Source of the DNA: Amphiura filiformis
Lineage: Eukaryota; Echinodermata; Ophiuroidea; Amphilepidida; Amphiuridae
Length of the DNA stretch: 64,000 nt
NCBI RefSeq assembly: GCF_039555335.1
Contig: NC_092628.1
Location: forward strand, 59,321,547 to 59,385,546
Direction of reading: 5' to 3'
Shown here: in pieces, positions 48,790 to 60,222 of the stretch
How the letters are laid out: each line of letters begins with the position of its first letter
Numbering within the stretch: the stretch's first letter is position 1
Program-made: the position numbers and the translations under genes
The notes under the pieces: generated by a model
Database searches by the model: none
Told to the model about the DNA's origin: nothing
Seen by the model: the letters and a program-made list of their open reading frames with translations, nothing else

Positions 48790-49399
48790 CTTAGATGATT
48801 TTCAGCATCTTTTAAACAAATATGACTTATATATACAGTTTGAAATAAAAAAGCCAAAAAACAGTTTTTGGTGAACAATTGAAAATGAACCATTTGTTTG
48901 CAAATTTTGATCCCATAAATGGATCTTTGACCCATATTGAATACTTAACTCATACCCTTTCCAATAATGTATACTTTTATAACATAAGTTGATAAGTATT
49001 TCAAGTAATAAAACAATTATTGCTCGCCCCAAAAAAACTGTACACTGATTCTGGTTTAATCATTTAATTTCACCAGAAAAAAGTTTTCAAAGACTGCAAT
49101 TGACTCATCTGCATCGAATATAGGGTACTAAACGCAACATTTGGACATCATCCTGAATGCATGACTTTTCTTGAGATTTTCCTTAAGTATAAATTTTGTA
49201 TATGAATTTGAGGTAGTTGCATGTTTTCCTTAAAGGAAATTAGAAAATAGTTCTGGAATTATGAATTAATAAGAAAAGACTATTCAGTTGAAAATCATGG
49301 TGAAATATTATCGTAATATTACTCACACTGAACCAATTTTCAAAATGTTTAAGGTATTAAATATTTTTGATATGTTCAATAAGGAAGTTGCTATATTTA

Positions 49400-49646
49400 T
49401 GTTTAAGAAGGCTATAATAACAAAATGTTACCTAGATCTTTTGAAAATTTCTTCCAGACTCACAAAGAAAATCATAACTATAATACACGGAATAGGAATG
49501 ATTATAAAATACCTATCCACAAAATCAACAGTATTTTAACGGTTGGACCAAAAGTTTGGAATGCATTGCCAAAAAATGTTAAAATGTCAGCAACCTTAGG
49601 CCATTTTAAGTCAAACTTGAAATCTGTTTTTGATATTTACAAGTAG
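49400..49646 (+). mobile_element. LINE ORF2 C-terminal fragment
   Basis: Encodes LPRSFENFFQTHKENHNYNT followed by SILTVGPKVWNALPKN and FKSNLKSVF, the 'H.Y.TR...GP.xWN.LP...F...LK' tail of Jockey/CR1-type ORF2. It stops at 49644-49646 and is preceded by no RT. Confidence 0.8.
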
Positions 49647-49671
49647 AATTATGTTTATTCATTGATATGGT

Positions 49672-50340
49672 AAGCAAAGTCAACCTATATGGCCACGATG
49701 CCTAGCGGGCTAATAGACGAATCCAGTTTCACGCATTCCTACACCTCAATGGCAGCCAAGGCTGGGTCCCCGTCGGCTCCATCTCACCTAAAATGTGAAC
49801 TGATGCGGCCTTGGAGGGTATTTTAAACTGCATTCTATCACCCGTGTTACACGCAAAAGAATGTTGATAGTTAACAACACAAAAGAATCTAACATCGAAT
49901 TTTAAGCGGCTTTAATCCACCCATTTGGGCAGGCACAACACCTGTTTGGTGCTGCGGGGACCCAATAATCATGATATTATGGCCGACCAAATCCTGACCA
50001 TGACTTGGCTCGTTGGATTCGTCTATAGCCACAATCTCGGCATTTATTGTTGTGGGTCTTTACTTCGCAACACTGCCAGTGCCAGAGAAACTTCAGAATC
50101 CATGGACACTACGTAGTATGGCGGCTGTCAACTTTTTTGTAAGTGCAGTAAAATGGTGGTCAGAACATTATAGCCATGAAAGCCCATGATATAACCCATA
50201 GAGCTCCATATTACTAAAAATATATGGAGCAACAACAATAGGCTGGACAGCAATGAAAACAGTGTTTTAACATTAAATAGGCCTACTTGTTGTTTTTCAA
50301 TCCTCGGGTAGGTGAGTGTGGGTAAGGGACGGACCATTTG
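49672..50340 (+). pseudogene. Broken second copy of hydrolase exon 1
   Basis: Leader aagcaaagtcaaccta, the ATG region (gatgcctagcgggc) and the anchor coding sequence (ggcatttattgttgtgggtc to gcggctgtcaactttttt plus gtaagtgcag) match the exon 1 locus at 38283-38780, including intron sequence after the donor. A 308-bp element splits it after the start region. Only one anchor unit is present. No exons 2-4 follow, so it is a duplicated fragment. Confidence 0.85.
49716..50023. mobile_element. TA-flanked MITE inside the exon 1 copy
   Basis: Ends GACGAATCCA and TGGATTCGTC are perfect 10-bp inverted repeats flanked by TA on both sides (49714-49715, 50024-50025). The intact sequence at 38315-38345 shows a single TA there. 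TA duplication fits the Tc1/mariner superfamily. Confidence 0.75.
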
Positions 50341-50698
50341 TTATCAGGGGGGCTGGGTAGTTGGGGTCGTGACAATTTGTTATTGGCATTCATTATCCAT
50401 AGCACAAGGAAACATTAATAAGAAACCCATTTGGTCGTCTCGTCGTCTGAGAATTATATCACTTCATTTATCATATCATTTTTTCCTGATGACATTCAAT
50501 AAAACATGAACACTTAGTAGAAAGAACGTAATTCTTTAATTGGGCGTGTTGTTAAATAATGCAGTTTCAAGCAAATCAGGTAAGTCATAAAATTCAACTT
50601 TCAAACGACAGTACATGTTGTTGTTTGGTCACAGAACAAGATCACTTGTGCTCTACGAATTGTTTGCACTATTTTAAGGGCTCTGGTAGCAACGTTTG

Positions 50699-51242
50699 CA
50701 GGGGCGTAGCAAGTGGGGGGACAGGGTGGACGAAGTCCATGGGCCCCGAGGGTTTAGGGGCCCCGAGCACAAAGGCAAAAATTAAATAAGGGCTGATAAT
50801 GGAGAGCAGGGCCGGATTTACCATTGGGCCAGGGCCCCCAAAACTTGGGGGCCCCAATATTACCCTATGCATCTTTCTTTTAACCCCAATAACAGCATGC
50901 TTTTTGGCCAAAAGAGGGCAAAATTGTAAAATTTTCCGCGCTTCGCGGGCATTCACACAGCAAGATTCATGTTGATCTGGGGCTAAAACAGTCTGAAGTT
51001 TAATTTTTTCGCGTGCTTTGCGCGCAAATGTCCTAGTAACATCGAAACAAAATACCTCTATATTATACGGAAACCTAAACTTGACCACTGACTTGAGTGC
51101 ACATGCCTTCCTCGGCACGTGAGTTCGGGGTCTCCAAATTTTGTTCTGGCCCAGGCCCCCCCATAAGGTAAATCCCGCCCTGGTTAAAAGGGCCCGTACT
51201 GTTCCTTGTCCATGGGCCTCTGATGCTCTTGCTACGCCCCTG
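50699..51242. mobile_element. hAT-like MITE, 8-bp target duplication
   Basis: Ends CAGGGGCGTAGCAAG and CTTGCTACGCCCCTG are perfect inverted repeats. AACGTTTG flanks both sides (50691-50698, 51243-51250). It sits inside the left arm of the TTAA foldback. Confidence 0.9.
50807..51182. mobile_element. Second hAT-like MITE nested in the first
   Basis: Ends CAGGGCCGGATTTACC and GGTAAATCCCGCCCTG are inverted with one mismatch. Flanking octamers (atggagag, gttaaaag) match at only four of eight positions, so the target duplication has decayed or the end is misplaced by a base. Confidence 0.7.
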
Positions 51243-53039
51243 AACGTTTGGACAGTATTTTTGTGGGACATGAGAGCACATCAAACACATCGAATTGCAT
51301 TATGAATACGAAGAATGTCCTTCTGATATCAAATAATTTTGATCTTTTTTTAATTGGCGATATAGCCTAATACACTTTTTATGGCAAATGATTAAAAATT
51401 GATATTTTTGATATTTAACAGTCCTCGAAGTAAACTTTATAAATCTAATTCAATTCGTTCCTCAAAAGAGGATTCAATTTTTTTATGATGTAGCTGGGAT
51501 GAACTTAAATCCGACAATCAATTGAAAATTTTAACTTTTCATATTGAAGCTATACATTTTTCCCAAAAAAAAAATTATTTTTGGTGTTTTGGGGAAAATC
51601 CATATCTTCAATACGAAAGGTCAAAATTTTCAATTGATCGTCGGCTTTTCATTCCAGCTACATACACTTTAAGTACATATCATTAGATTAATAAAGTTTA
51701 CTTCGAGGACTGTTCAATATAAACAAAATTAAATATTATCAAATTTTAATAATTTGTCATGAAATTTGTATTATTTCGCGAATTTAAAAAACAACAACCA
51801 TTATTTGATATGAGAAGGACATTACTCGTATTCAGAATTCAATTCGATATGTCTGGTGTACTCGCAGCTACCACAAAAAATACTGTGCAAACATTAATAT
51901 CCGATTCCTTAATGCATTTTTATGGTCATGGAACAAAACTATCAATTTTCGATTTGCTCTAATGAACGATATAAATTTAGTAACATATCCACAGGACACT
52001 GCACTGTATGTTGTTAGCTAGGACGACTCATAAAACGTATGTGTTAGGGTTAGGATAATGATAAAGAACTTAGAAATTGGATCAGGTGTAGGGTTGAAGT
52101 TCACGGAGATGGAATTTGAGCAAACCTATCACCCCTTACTTGCATCTTGTCTGTTATTTCTTGGTTTGTTTGTGTGTTTGTTTGTTTTCATCTCCTTCTT
52201 TCCAATAACCAAGTCATTTTCAAGCAAAAAGATGATTTTAGTTTTACATGTCTCTGCTGACAAAATTATTGATATTGAATAATGGAGGCGAAAGGAGAAA
52301 ACAAGAATAATGGTAACATCGTGTGTACCGTTAAAACATTAAAATGTTGTAAATTGCGTTATTGTTGTAATGCTCTACTTGTCGTGAGTTTCATGAGAAA
52401 AGTCCAATTTAGTTCTAGTTCTAACGAATCGCAAATGGAATTACTTTCAAGTGTAATTATCGACAAAGCAGTCGTTTTGTCGCACCTGTTGGTGAGATAG
52501 TTACTTGTAGGCACGATTTATCTTAATGTTTTCTTCTTTGTAAGAGCTACTTATACACAGGTGAACAACTGGTCATTAGCTAAATGGCGTCGTTAGCAAG
52601 ATTTAGTGTCTTATTGTGTGCATGCATAACATTTTGGTGTTGAAACGCATTATTCAAAATGCAATGGCAGGTACAAATTCAAAAGTGACAATTTTCGCTT
52701 CTGTGTCAACTTTTCTCGTAGAAACGATTTTGCATGTTTGAACATTTTCCCACTATCTATCAACGCATTTTTAGGACATCATAGAGTAAAGCTGCTCCCA
52801 GAATCTGTGTCAAAAATTCGCTTGCCTTCCACTTTATAACGCGGCAAAAAATCTCAGTTTGGCCTCCCAAAAATGCTTCGCCCCTTATAATTCAACCCGC
52901 AATTATCGCACCATCTCGGCCTAAAGTGGAGTACCGTTCTAGAGTTCTATTATATGCCAGTTGACTGTCTGCTTGAAGCATAGATCGCCAAAAAAATGGT
53001 GATAATTTAGTTTTTCATGTTAAGACTAAGCATGCATGA

Positions 53040-53175
53040 CTTGACTTAGATTTCAGGATGTCGTGTCCCTTTACCCTCTGCCGAGTAAGCCTCCTCCATT
53101 CAGTTCTGTCGGTCCACTGCTTGCGTTTCTGCTTCCTGGATGGACAACCCCAGGTGCCTTTGAATTTGGCATTTC
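53040..53175 (-). mobile_element. LINE 3'-end copy
   Basis: Same aggatgtcgtgtcccttt...ccattcagttctgtc sequence as 36873-36990, with the motif set expected of a LINE ORF2 end on the minus strand. It is cut off by the spacer element that starts at 53184. Confidence 0.6.
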
Positions 53176-53183
53176 CCTCTGAT

Positions 53184-55032
53184 CAGGGATTTTTCTCAAC
53201 ACGGACTTAAAAAAATCCACTTTTTTTCTTATATTAAAAAAAGGGGGAAAAATGGAGAAAAAAAAAACATCTGCAAATTGCAACAGATTTTGATGATTTA
53301 GGCTACTAGGTCTAGAGTTCTGGCTATAAGACATATAAAGGTTAGGGTTTGAAAATATGATTTAGGGTTAGGGTTTAGATTTAGGGTTATGTCATAGAGT
53401 TAGAGTGTAGGGTTATGATTTTGGTTAGGGTTTAGATTTAGGGCTCAATGCTCTAGAGTTAGGATTACACCCCCCTGTATAAAACATTGTTCCATGCATC
53501 TCACAGGTACATGTATGCATGGCTGCATATTGCCTGGCTATGTAAACAATGACATGTATCTGTGTGTTGACACTGCACGAAAAGGTGTGAAGTGGCTAGA
53601 GTTCATGTTGGCTATTACATAACAAAGCTAATACTGATATAAATTATGGGAAAGTCAATGACTTTGAAATGTAAAATTTTAAACTTAGAACAATTTTGTT
53701 GGTTTTCATATTGTGGCAAATTTGCACTCATTTTTACATAATTGTCACTCTGACTGTGTGTGTGTTTTGTGGTAAATCCACAGGCCTTTTGCCAATGACT
53801 GGTATGTCAATGTTTTCCGAGTCGTAACATTATGCGGCATGTTGAACCGTAAAATTTTGCGTATTTTCTACAGAATGGCGCAGCACCTTTAAACAGTCGT
53901 AACATTACGCGGCATGTTGAACCGTAAAATTGTGCGTATTTTGTACAGAATGACGCAGCACCTTTAAGCAGTCGTAACATTACACGGCATGTTAGACCGT
54001 AAAATTGCGCGTATTTTCTACAGAATGACGCGGCACCTTTAAAAGAGTCGTAACATTACGCGGCATGTTGAACCGTAAAATTGTGCGTATTTTCTACAGA
54101 ATGACGCAGCACCTTTGAGCGAGTTGTAACATTACGCGGCATGTTGAGCCGTAAAATTGCGCGTGTTTTCTACAGAATGACGCAGCACCTTTTTTGAGTC
54201 GCAACATTACGCGCGGCATGTTGAACCCTTCAATTGTGCGTATTTAGCAGATATGCTCTTTATGCACTTACTCGATTTCACATTGCTATGGCAATTAAGC
54301 TATTAATAGCATTTATAAGGGGGGGGGGTCAGAAACCTATAAGCTTACCAAATATTTGTGTTCAGCCCTGACCCTGTCACACCCCTACACGATCCTAGTT
54401 TATAATACTCACATGCCTATAGCAGACTTCCAAATGTCCATAAATCCATCATGAACATGGAATTAAACAGGCTTTATAATGGTTATCCTATCTGATATCA
54501 CGTCCATGTTCATACACTTTGTCATGGAGCTGAATTCGGCAGCCGCGACCTCCACAACCGTATCAAAATAAATTTTAATTTTCCAACTGAAAAATATTAT
54601 GTCAGTCTGATCGCAAATAATTATAATCATGCATTATAATTAAAAGCAAAACAAAATCACCAAAATGCAGATTGTGCTTCAATTCAATGAGTTTAAATTC
54701 TGCACTATAACGAGTTGCACAACTTTTGCATTTCCGGTGTGGAAGCTTGCCCATTTCACCCCCCCTTCACTTGCTTTTTAATACGCCACGCACACCATTA
54801 AATTCTTTAGAGTAATTGCAAAGATTTGTGCCAAGTCTACATATTTTACAATAAGCAATGAACTTTTTAGACTGCAACAAGCCTGTTTTAGGCTGATTAC
54901 ATGTCTGTCCTTTAAAAATATCAACTTTTTTTTTTTTTTTTTATATGATCAAAATAAATTGCAATTTTTAGGTAATTTTTTGTTTCGATTTCAAATCTGG
55001 ACATTTTGAGTCCGTGTTGAGAATAAATTCTG
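53184..55032. mobile_element. TIR-bounded spacer of macrosatellite, copy 1 (1.85 kb)
   Basis: Left end cagggatttttctcaacacg followed by gacttaaaa; right end ttttgagtccgtgttgagaa followed by taaattctg. These are inverted repeats of about 29 bp with few mismatches. The interior holds ttagggtt-rich sequence (53340-53470), a 75-bp tandem array and AT-rich sequence. No coding frame is evident. A second copy is at 58369-60222. Confidence 0.8.
53819..54240. repeat. 75-bp tandem array inside spacer copy 1
   Basis: Six units beginning gtcgtaacattacgcggcat, with accgtaaaattgtgcgtatt and cagaatgacgcagcaccttt. Unit starts at 53821, 53896 and 53971 give the 75-bp period. Confidence 0.88.
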
Positions 55033-58000
55033 TTATAGACTTGTATGGTTTCTGTCTGTACAGTGTACATAGGGAGAAAGCATGATATCATGATTTCAAC
55101 ACTGTGCAATTGTATGTGGGAGAATGCATGATATCATGGTTTCTGTCTGCACAGTGTGCATATGGAGAATGTATGATATCATGGTTTCTGTGTGTACAGT
55201 GTGCATAGGGAGAAAGCATGATATCATGATTTCAACACATGTGCAATTGTATGTGGGAGAATGTATGATATCATGGTTTCTGTCTGCACAGTGTGCATAG
55301 GGAGAATGTATGATATCATGGTTTCTGTGTGTACAGTGTGCATAGGGAGAAAGCATATGATATCATGATTTCAACACTGTGCAATTGTATGTGGGAGAAT
55401 GTATGATATCATGGTTTCTGTCTGCACAGTGTGCATAGGGAGAAAGTATGTAGACTTGTATGGTTTCTGTCTGTACAGTGTACATAGGGAGAAAGCATGA
55501 TATCATGATTTCAACACTGTGCAATTGTATGTGGGAGAATGCATGATATCATGGTTTCTGTCTGCACAGTGTGCATATGGAGAATGTATGATATCATGGT
55601 TTCTGTGTGTACAGTGTGCATAGGGAGAAAGCATGATATCATGATTTCAACACATGTGCAATTGTATGTGGGAGAATGTATGATATCATGGTTTCTGTCT
55701 GCACAGTGTGCATAGGGAGAATGTATGATATCATGGTTTCTGTGTGTACAGTGTGCATAGGGAGAAAGCATATGATATCATGATTTCAACACTGTGCAAT
55801 TGTATGTGGGAGAATGTATGATATCATGGTTTCTGTCTGCACAGTGTGCATAGGGAGAAAGTATGAATTAGACTTGTATGGTTTCTGTCTGTACAGTGTA
55901 CATAGGGAGAAAGCATGATATCATGATTTCAACACTGTGCAATTGTATGTGGGAGAATGCATGATATCATGGTTTCTGTCTGCACAGTGTGCATATGGAG
56001 AATGTATGATATCATGGTTTCTGTGTGTACAGTGTGCATAGGGAGAAAGCATGATATCATGATTTCAACACATGTGCAATTGTATGTGGGAGAATGTATG
56101 ATATCATGGTTTCTGTCTGCACAGTGTGCATAGGGAGAATGTATGATATCATGGTTTCTGTGTGTACAGTGTGCATAGGGAGAAAGCATATGATATCATG
56201 ATTTCAACACTGTGCAATTGTATGTGGGAGAATGTATGATATCATGGTTTCTGTCTGCACAGTGTGCATAGGGAGAAAGTATGTAGACTTGTATGGTTTC
56301 TGTCTGTACAGTGTACATAGGGAGAAAGCATGATATCATGATTTCAACACTGTGCAATTGTATGTGGGAGAATGCATGATATCATGGTTTCTGTCTGCAC
56401 AGTGTGCATATGGAGAATGTATGATATCATGGTTTCTGTGTGTACAGTGTGCATAGGGAGAAAGCATGATATCATGATTTCAACACATGTGCAATTGTAT
56501 GTGGGAGAATGTATGATATCATGGTTTCTGTCTGCACAGTGTGCATAGGGAGAATGTATGATATCATGGTTTCTGTGTGTACAGTGTGCATAGGGAGAAA
56601 GCATATGATATCATGATTTCAACACTGTGCAATTGTATGTGGGAGAATGTATGATATCATGGTTTCTGTCTGCACAGTGTGCATAGGGAGAAAGTATGAA
56701 TTAGACTTGTATGGTTTCTGTCTGTACAGTGTACATAGGGAGAAAGCATGATATCATGATTTCAACACTGTGCAATTGTATGTGGGAGAATGCATGATAT
56801 CATGGTTTCTGTCTGCACAGTGTGCATATGGAGAATGTATGATATCATGGTTTCTGTGTGTACAGTGTGCATAGGGAGAAAGCATGATATCATGATTTCA
56901 ACACATGTGCAATTGTATGTGGGAGAATGTATGATATCATGGTTTCTGTCTGCACAGTGTGCATAGGGAGAATGTATGATATCATGGTTTCTGTGTGTAC
57001 AGTGTGCATAGGGAGAAAGCATATGATATCATGATTTCAACACTGTGCAATTGTATGTGGGAGAATGTATGATGTCATGGTTTCTGTCTGCACAGTGTGC
57101 ATAGGGAGAAAGTATGTAGACTTGTATGGTTTCTGTCTGTACAGTGTACATAGGGAGAAAGCATGATATCATGATTTCAACACTGTGCAATTGTATGTGG
57201 GAGAATGCATGATATCATGGTTTCTGTCTGCACAGTGTGCATATGGAGAATGTATGATATCATGGTTTCTGTGTGTACAGTGTGCATAGGGAGAAAGCAT
57301 GATATCATGATTTCAACACATGTGCAATTGTATGTGGGAGAATGTATGATATCATGGTTTCTGTCTGCACAGTGTGCATAGGGAGAATGTATGATATCAT
57401 GGTTTCTGTGTGTACAGTGTGCATAGGGAGAAAGCATATGATATCATGATTTCAACACTGTGCAATTGTATGTGGGAGAATGTATGATATCATGGTTTCT
57501 GTCTGCACAGTGTGCATAGGGAGAAAGTATGAATTAGACTTGTATGGTTTCTGTCTGTACAGTGTACATAGGGAGAAAGCATGATATCATGATTTCAACA
57601 CTGTGCAATTGTATGTGGGAGAATGCATGATATCATGGTTTCTGTCTGCACAGTGTGCATATGGAGAATGTATGATATCATGGTTTCTGTGTGTACAGTG
57701 TGCATAGGGAGAAAGCATGATATCATGATTTCAACACATGTGCAATTGTATGTGGGAGAATGTATGATATCATGGTTTCTGTCTGCACAGTGTGCATAGG
57801 GAGAATGTATGATATCATGGTTTCTGTGTGTACAGTGTGCATAGGGAGAAAGCATATGATATCATGATTTCAACACTGTGCAATTGTATGTGGGAGAATG
57901 TATGATATCATGGTTTCTGTCTGCACAGTGTGCATAGGGAGAAAGTATGTAGACTTGTATGGTTTCTGTCTGTACAGTGTACATAGGGAGAAAGCATGAT

Positions 58001-58368
58001 ATCATGATTTCAACACTGTGCAATTGTATGTGGGAGAATGCATGATATCATGGTTTCTGTCTGCACAGTGTGCATATGGAGAATGTATGATATCATGGTT
58101 TCTGTGTGTACAGTGTGCATAGGGAGAAAGCATGATATCATGATTTCAACACATGTGCAATTGTATGTGGGAGAATGTATGATATCATGGTTTCTGTCTG
58201 CACAGTGTGCATAGGGAGAATGTATGATATCATGGTTTCTGTGTGTACAGTGTGCATAGGGAGAAAGCATATGATATCATGATTTCAACACTGTGCAATT
58301 GTATGTGGGAGAATGTATGATATCATGGTTTCTGTCTGCACAGTGTGCATAGGGAGAAAGTATGATAT
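55033..58368. repeat. Higher-order satellite array 1 (eight 415/418-bp units)
   Basis: Each unit is nine ~46-bp submonomers alternating between types with tatgatatcatggtttctg and catgatatcatgatttcaac. Units alternate 415 and 418 bp because the junction reads gtatgtagacttg or gtatgaattagacttg. This gives an 833-bp dimer repeated four times. Copies are nearly identical; one change noticed is gatgtc for gatatc near 57073. It begins and ends exactly at the TIR spacers. Confidence 0.93.
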
Positions 58369-60222
58369 CAGGGATTTTTCTCAACACGGACTTAAAAAAA
58401 TCCACTTTTTTTCTTATATTAAAAAAAGGGGGAAAAATGGAGAAAAAAAAAAAACATCTGCAAATTGCAACAGATTTTGATGATTTAGGCTACTAGGTCT
58501 AGAGTTCTGGCTATAAGACATATAAAGGTTAGGGTTTGAAAATATGATTTAGGGTTAGGGTTTAGATTTAGGGTTATGTCATAGAGTTAGAGTGTAGGGT
58601 TATGATTTTGGTTAGGGTTTAGATTTAGGGCTCAATGCTCTAGAGTTAGGATTACACCCCCCTGTATAAAACATTGTTCCATGCATCTCACAGGTACATG
58701 TATGCATGGCTGCATATTGCCTGGCTATGTAAACAATGACATGTATCTGTGTGTTGACACTGCACGAAAAGGTGTGAAGTGGCTAGAGTTCATGTTGGCT
58801 ATTACATAACAAAGCTAATACTGATATAAATTATGGGAAAGTCAATGACTTTGAAATGTAAAATTTTAAACTTAGAACAATTTTGTTGGTTTTCATATTG
58901 TGGCAAATTTGCACTCATTTTTACATAATTGTCACTCTGACTGTGTGTGTTTTTTGTTGTAAATCCACAGGCCTTTTGCCAATGACTGGTACGTCAATGT
59001 TTTCCGAGTCGTAACATTATGCGGCATGTTGAACCGTAAAATTTTGCGTATTTTCTACAGAATGGCGCAGCACCTTTAAAACGAAATCGTAACATTACGC
59101 GGCATGTTGAACCGTAAAATTGTGCGTATTTTGTACAGAATGACGCAGCACCTTTAAGCGAAGTCGTAACATTACACGGCATGTTAGACCGTAAAATTGC
59201 GCGTATTTTCTACAGAATGACGCGGCACCTTTAAAAGAGTCGTAACATTACGCGGCATGTTGAACCGTAAAATTGTGCGTATTTTCTACAGAATGGCGCA
59301 GCACCTTTAAACGAGTCGTAACATTACGCGGCATGTTGAGCCGTAAAATTGTGCGTGTTTTCTACAGAATGACGCAGCACCTTTTTTGAGTCGCAACATT
59401 ACGCGCGGCATGTTGAACCCTTCAATTGTGCGTATTTAGCAGATATGCTCTTTATGCACTTACTCGATTTCACATTGCTATGGCAATTAAGCTATTAATA
59501 GCATTTATATAAGGGGGGTCAGAAACCTATAAGCTTACCAAATATTTGTGTTCAGCCCTGACCCTGTCACACCCTACACGATCCTAGTTTATAATACTCA
59601 CATGCCTATAGCAGACTTCCAAATGTCCATAAATCCATCATGAACATGGAATTAAACAGGCTTTATAATGGTTATCCTATCTGATATCACGTCCATGTTC
59701 ATACACTTTGTCATGGAGCTGAATTCGGCAGCCGCGACCTCCACAACCGTATCAAAATAAATTTTAATTTTCCAACTGAAAAATATTATGTCAGTCTGAT
59801 CGCAAATAATTATAATCATGCATTATAATTAAAAGCAAAACAAAATCACCAAAATGCAGATTGTGCTTCAATTCAATGAGTTTAAATTCTGCACTATAAC
59901 GAGTTGCACAACTTTTGCATTTCGGTGTGGAAGCTTGCCCATTTCACCCCCCCCTTCACTTGCTTTTAATACGCACGCACACCATTAAATTCTTTAGAGT
60001 AATTGCAAAGATTTGTGCCAAGTCTACATATTTTACAATAAGCAATGAACTTTTTAGACTGCAACAAGCCTGTTTTAGGCTGATTACATGTCTGTCCTTT
60101 AAAAATATCAACTTTTTTTTTTCATTTTTTATATGATCAAAATAAATTGCAATTTTTAGGTAATTTTTTTGTTTCGATTTCAAATCTGGACATTTTTGAG
60201 TCCGTGTTGAGAATAAATTCTG
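58369..60222. mobile_element. TIR-bounded spacer of macrosatellite, copy 2
   Basis: Nearly identical to 53184-55032 along its whole length (1854 versus 1849 bp), with small indels in homopolymers, in the poly-G run and between 75-bp units. Confidence 0.9.
59007..59422. repeat. 75-bp tandem array inside spacer copy 2
   Basis: Same six-unit structure as 53819-54240, with small insertions at unit joints (acgaaatcg, gcgaagtcg). Confidence 0.88.

Larger units (their letters stand above)
50678..51908. mobile_element. TTAA-flanked foldback element (piggyBac-like MITE) carrying a hAT-like insert
   Basis: TTAA occurs at 50674-50677 and 51909-51912, while the undisrupted copy at 32718-32721 has one TTAA, so the insertion and its duplication are directly visible. 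Arms include acagtatttttgtgg / ccacaaaaaatactgt and gaatacgaagaatgtccttc / gaaggacattactcgtattc (with mismatches). Without the insert it is about 680 bp. Confidence 0.85.
50380..53175. repeat. Copy of the 32-37 kb duplication blocks
   Basis: In order: 50380-50677 (matches 32340-32721), inserted elements 50678-51908, 51913-52690 (matches 32722-33650), 52785-52890 (matches 36280-36390) and a LINE end 53040-53175 (matches 36870-36990). Order and orientation are kept. Confidence 0.75.

Noticed and set aside
50669-51271. 200-residue minus-strand open frame
   Set aside because: It lies within nested hAT-like MITEs and matches no protein family; its ends coincide with repeat sequence.
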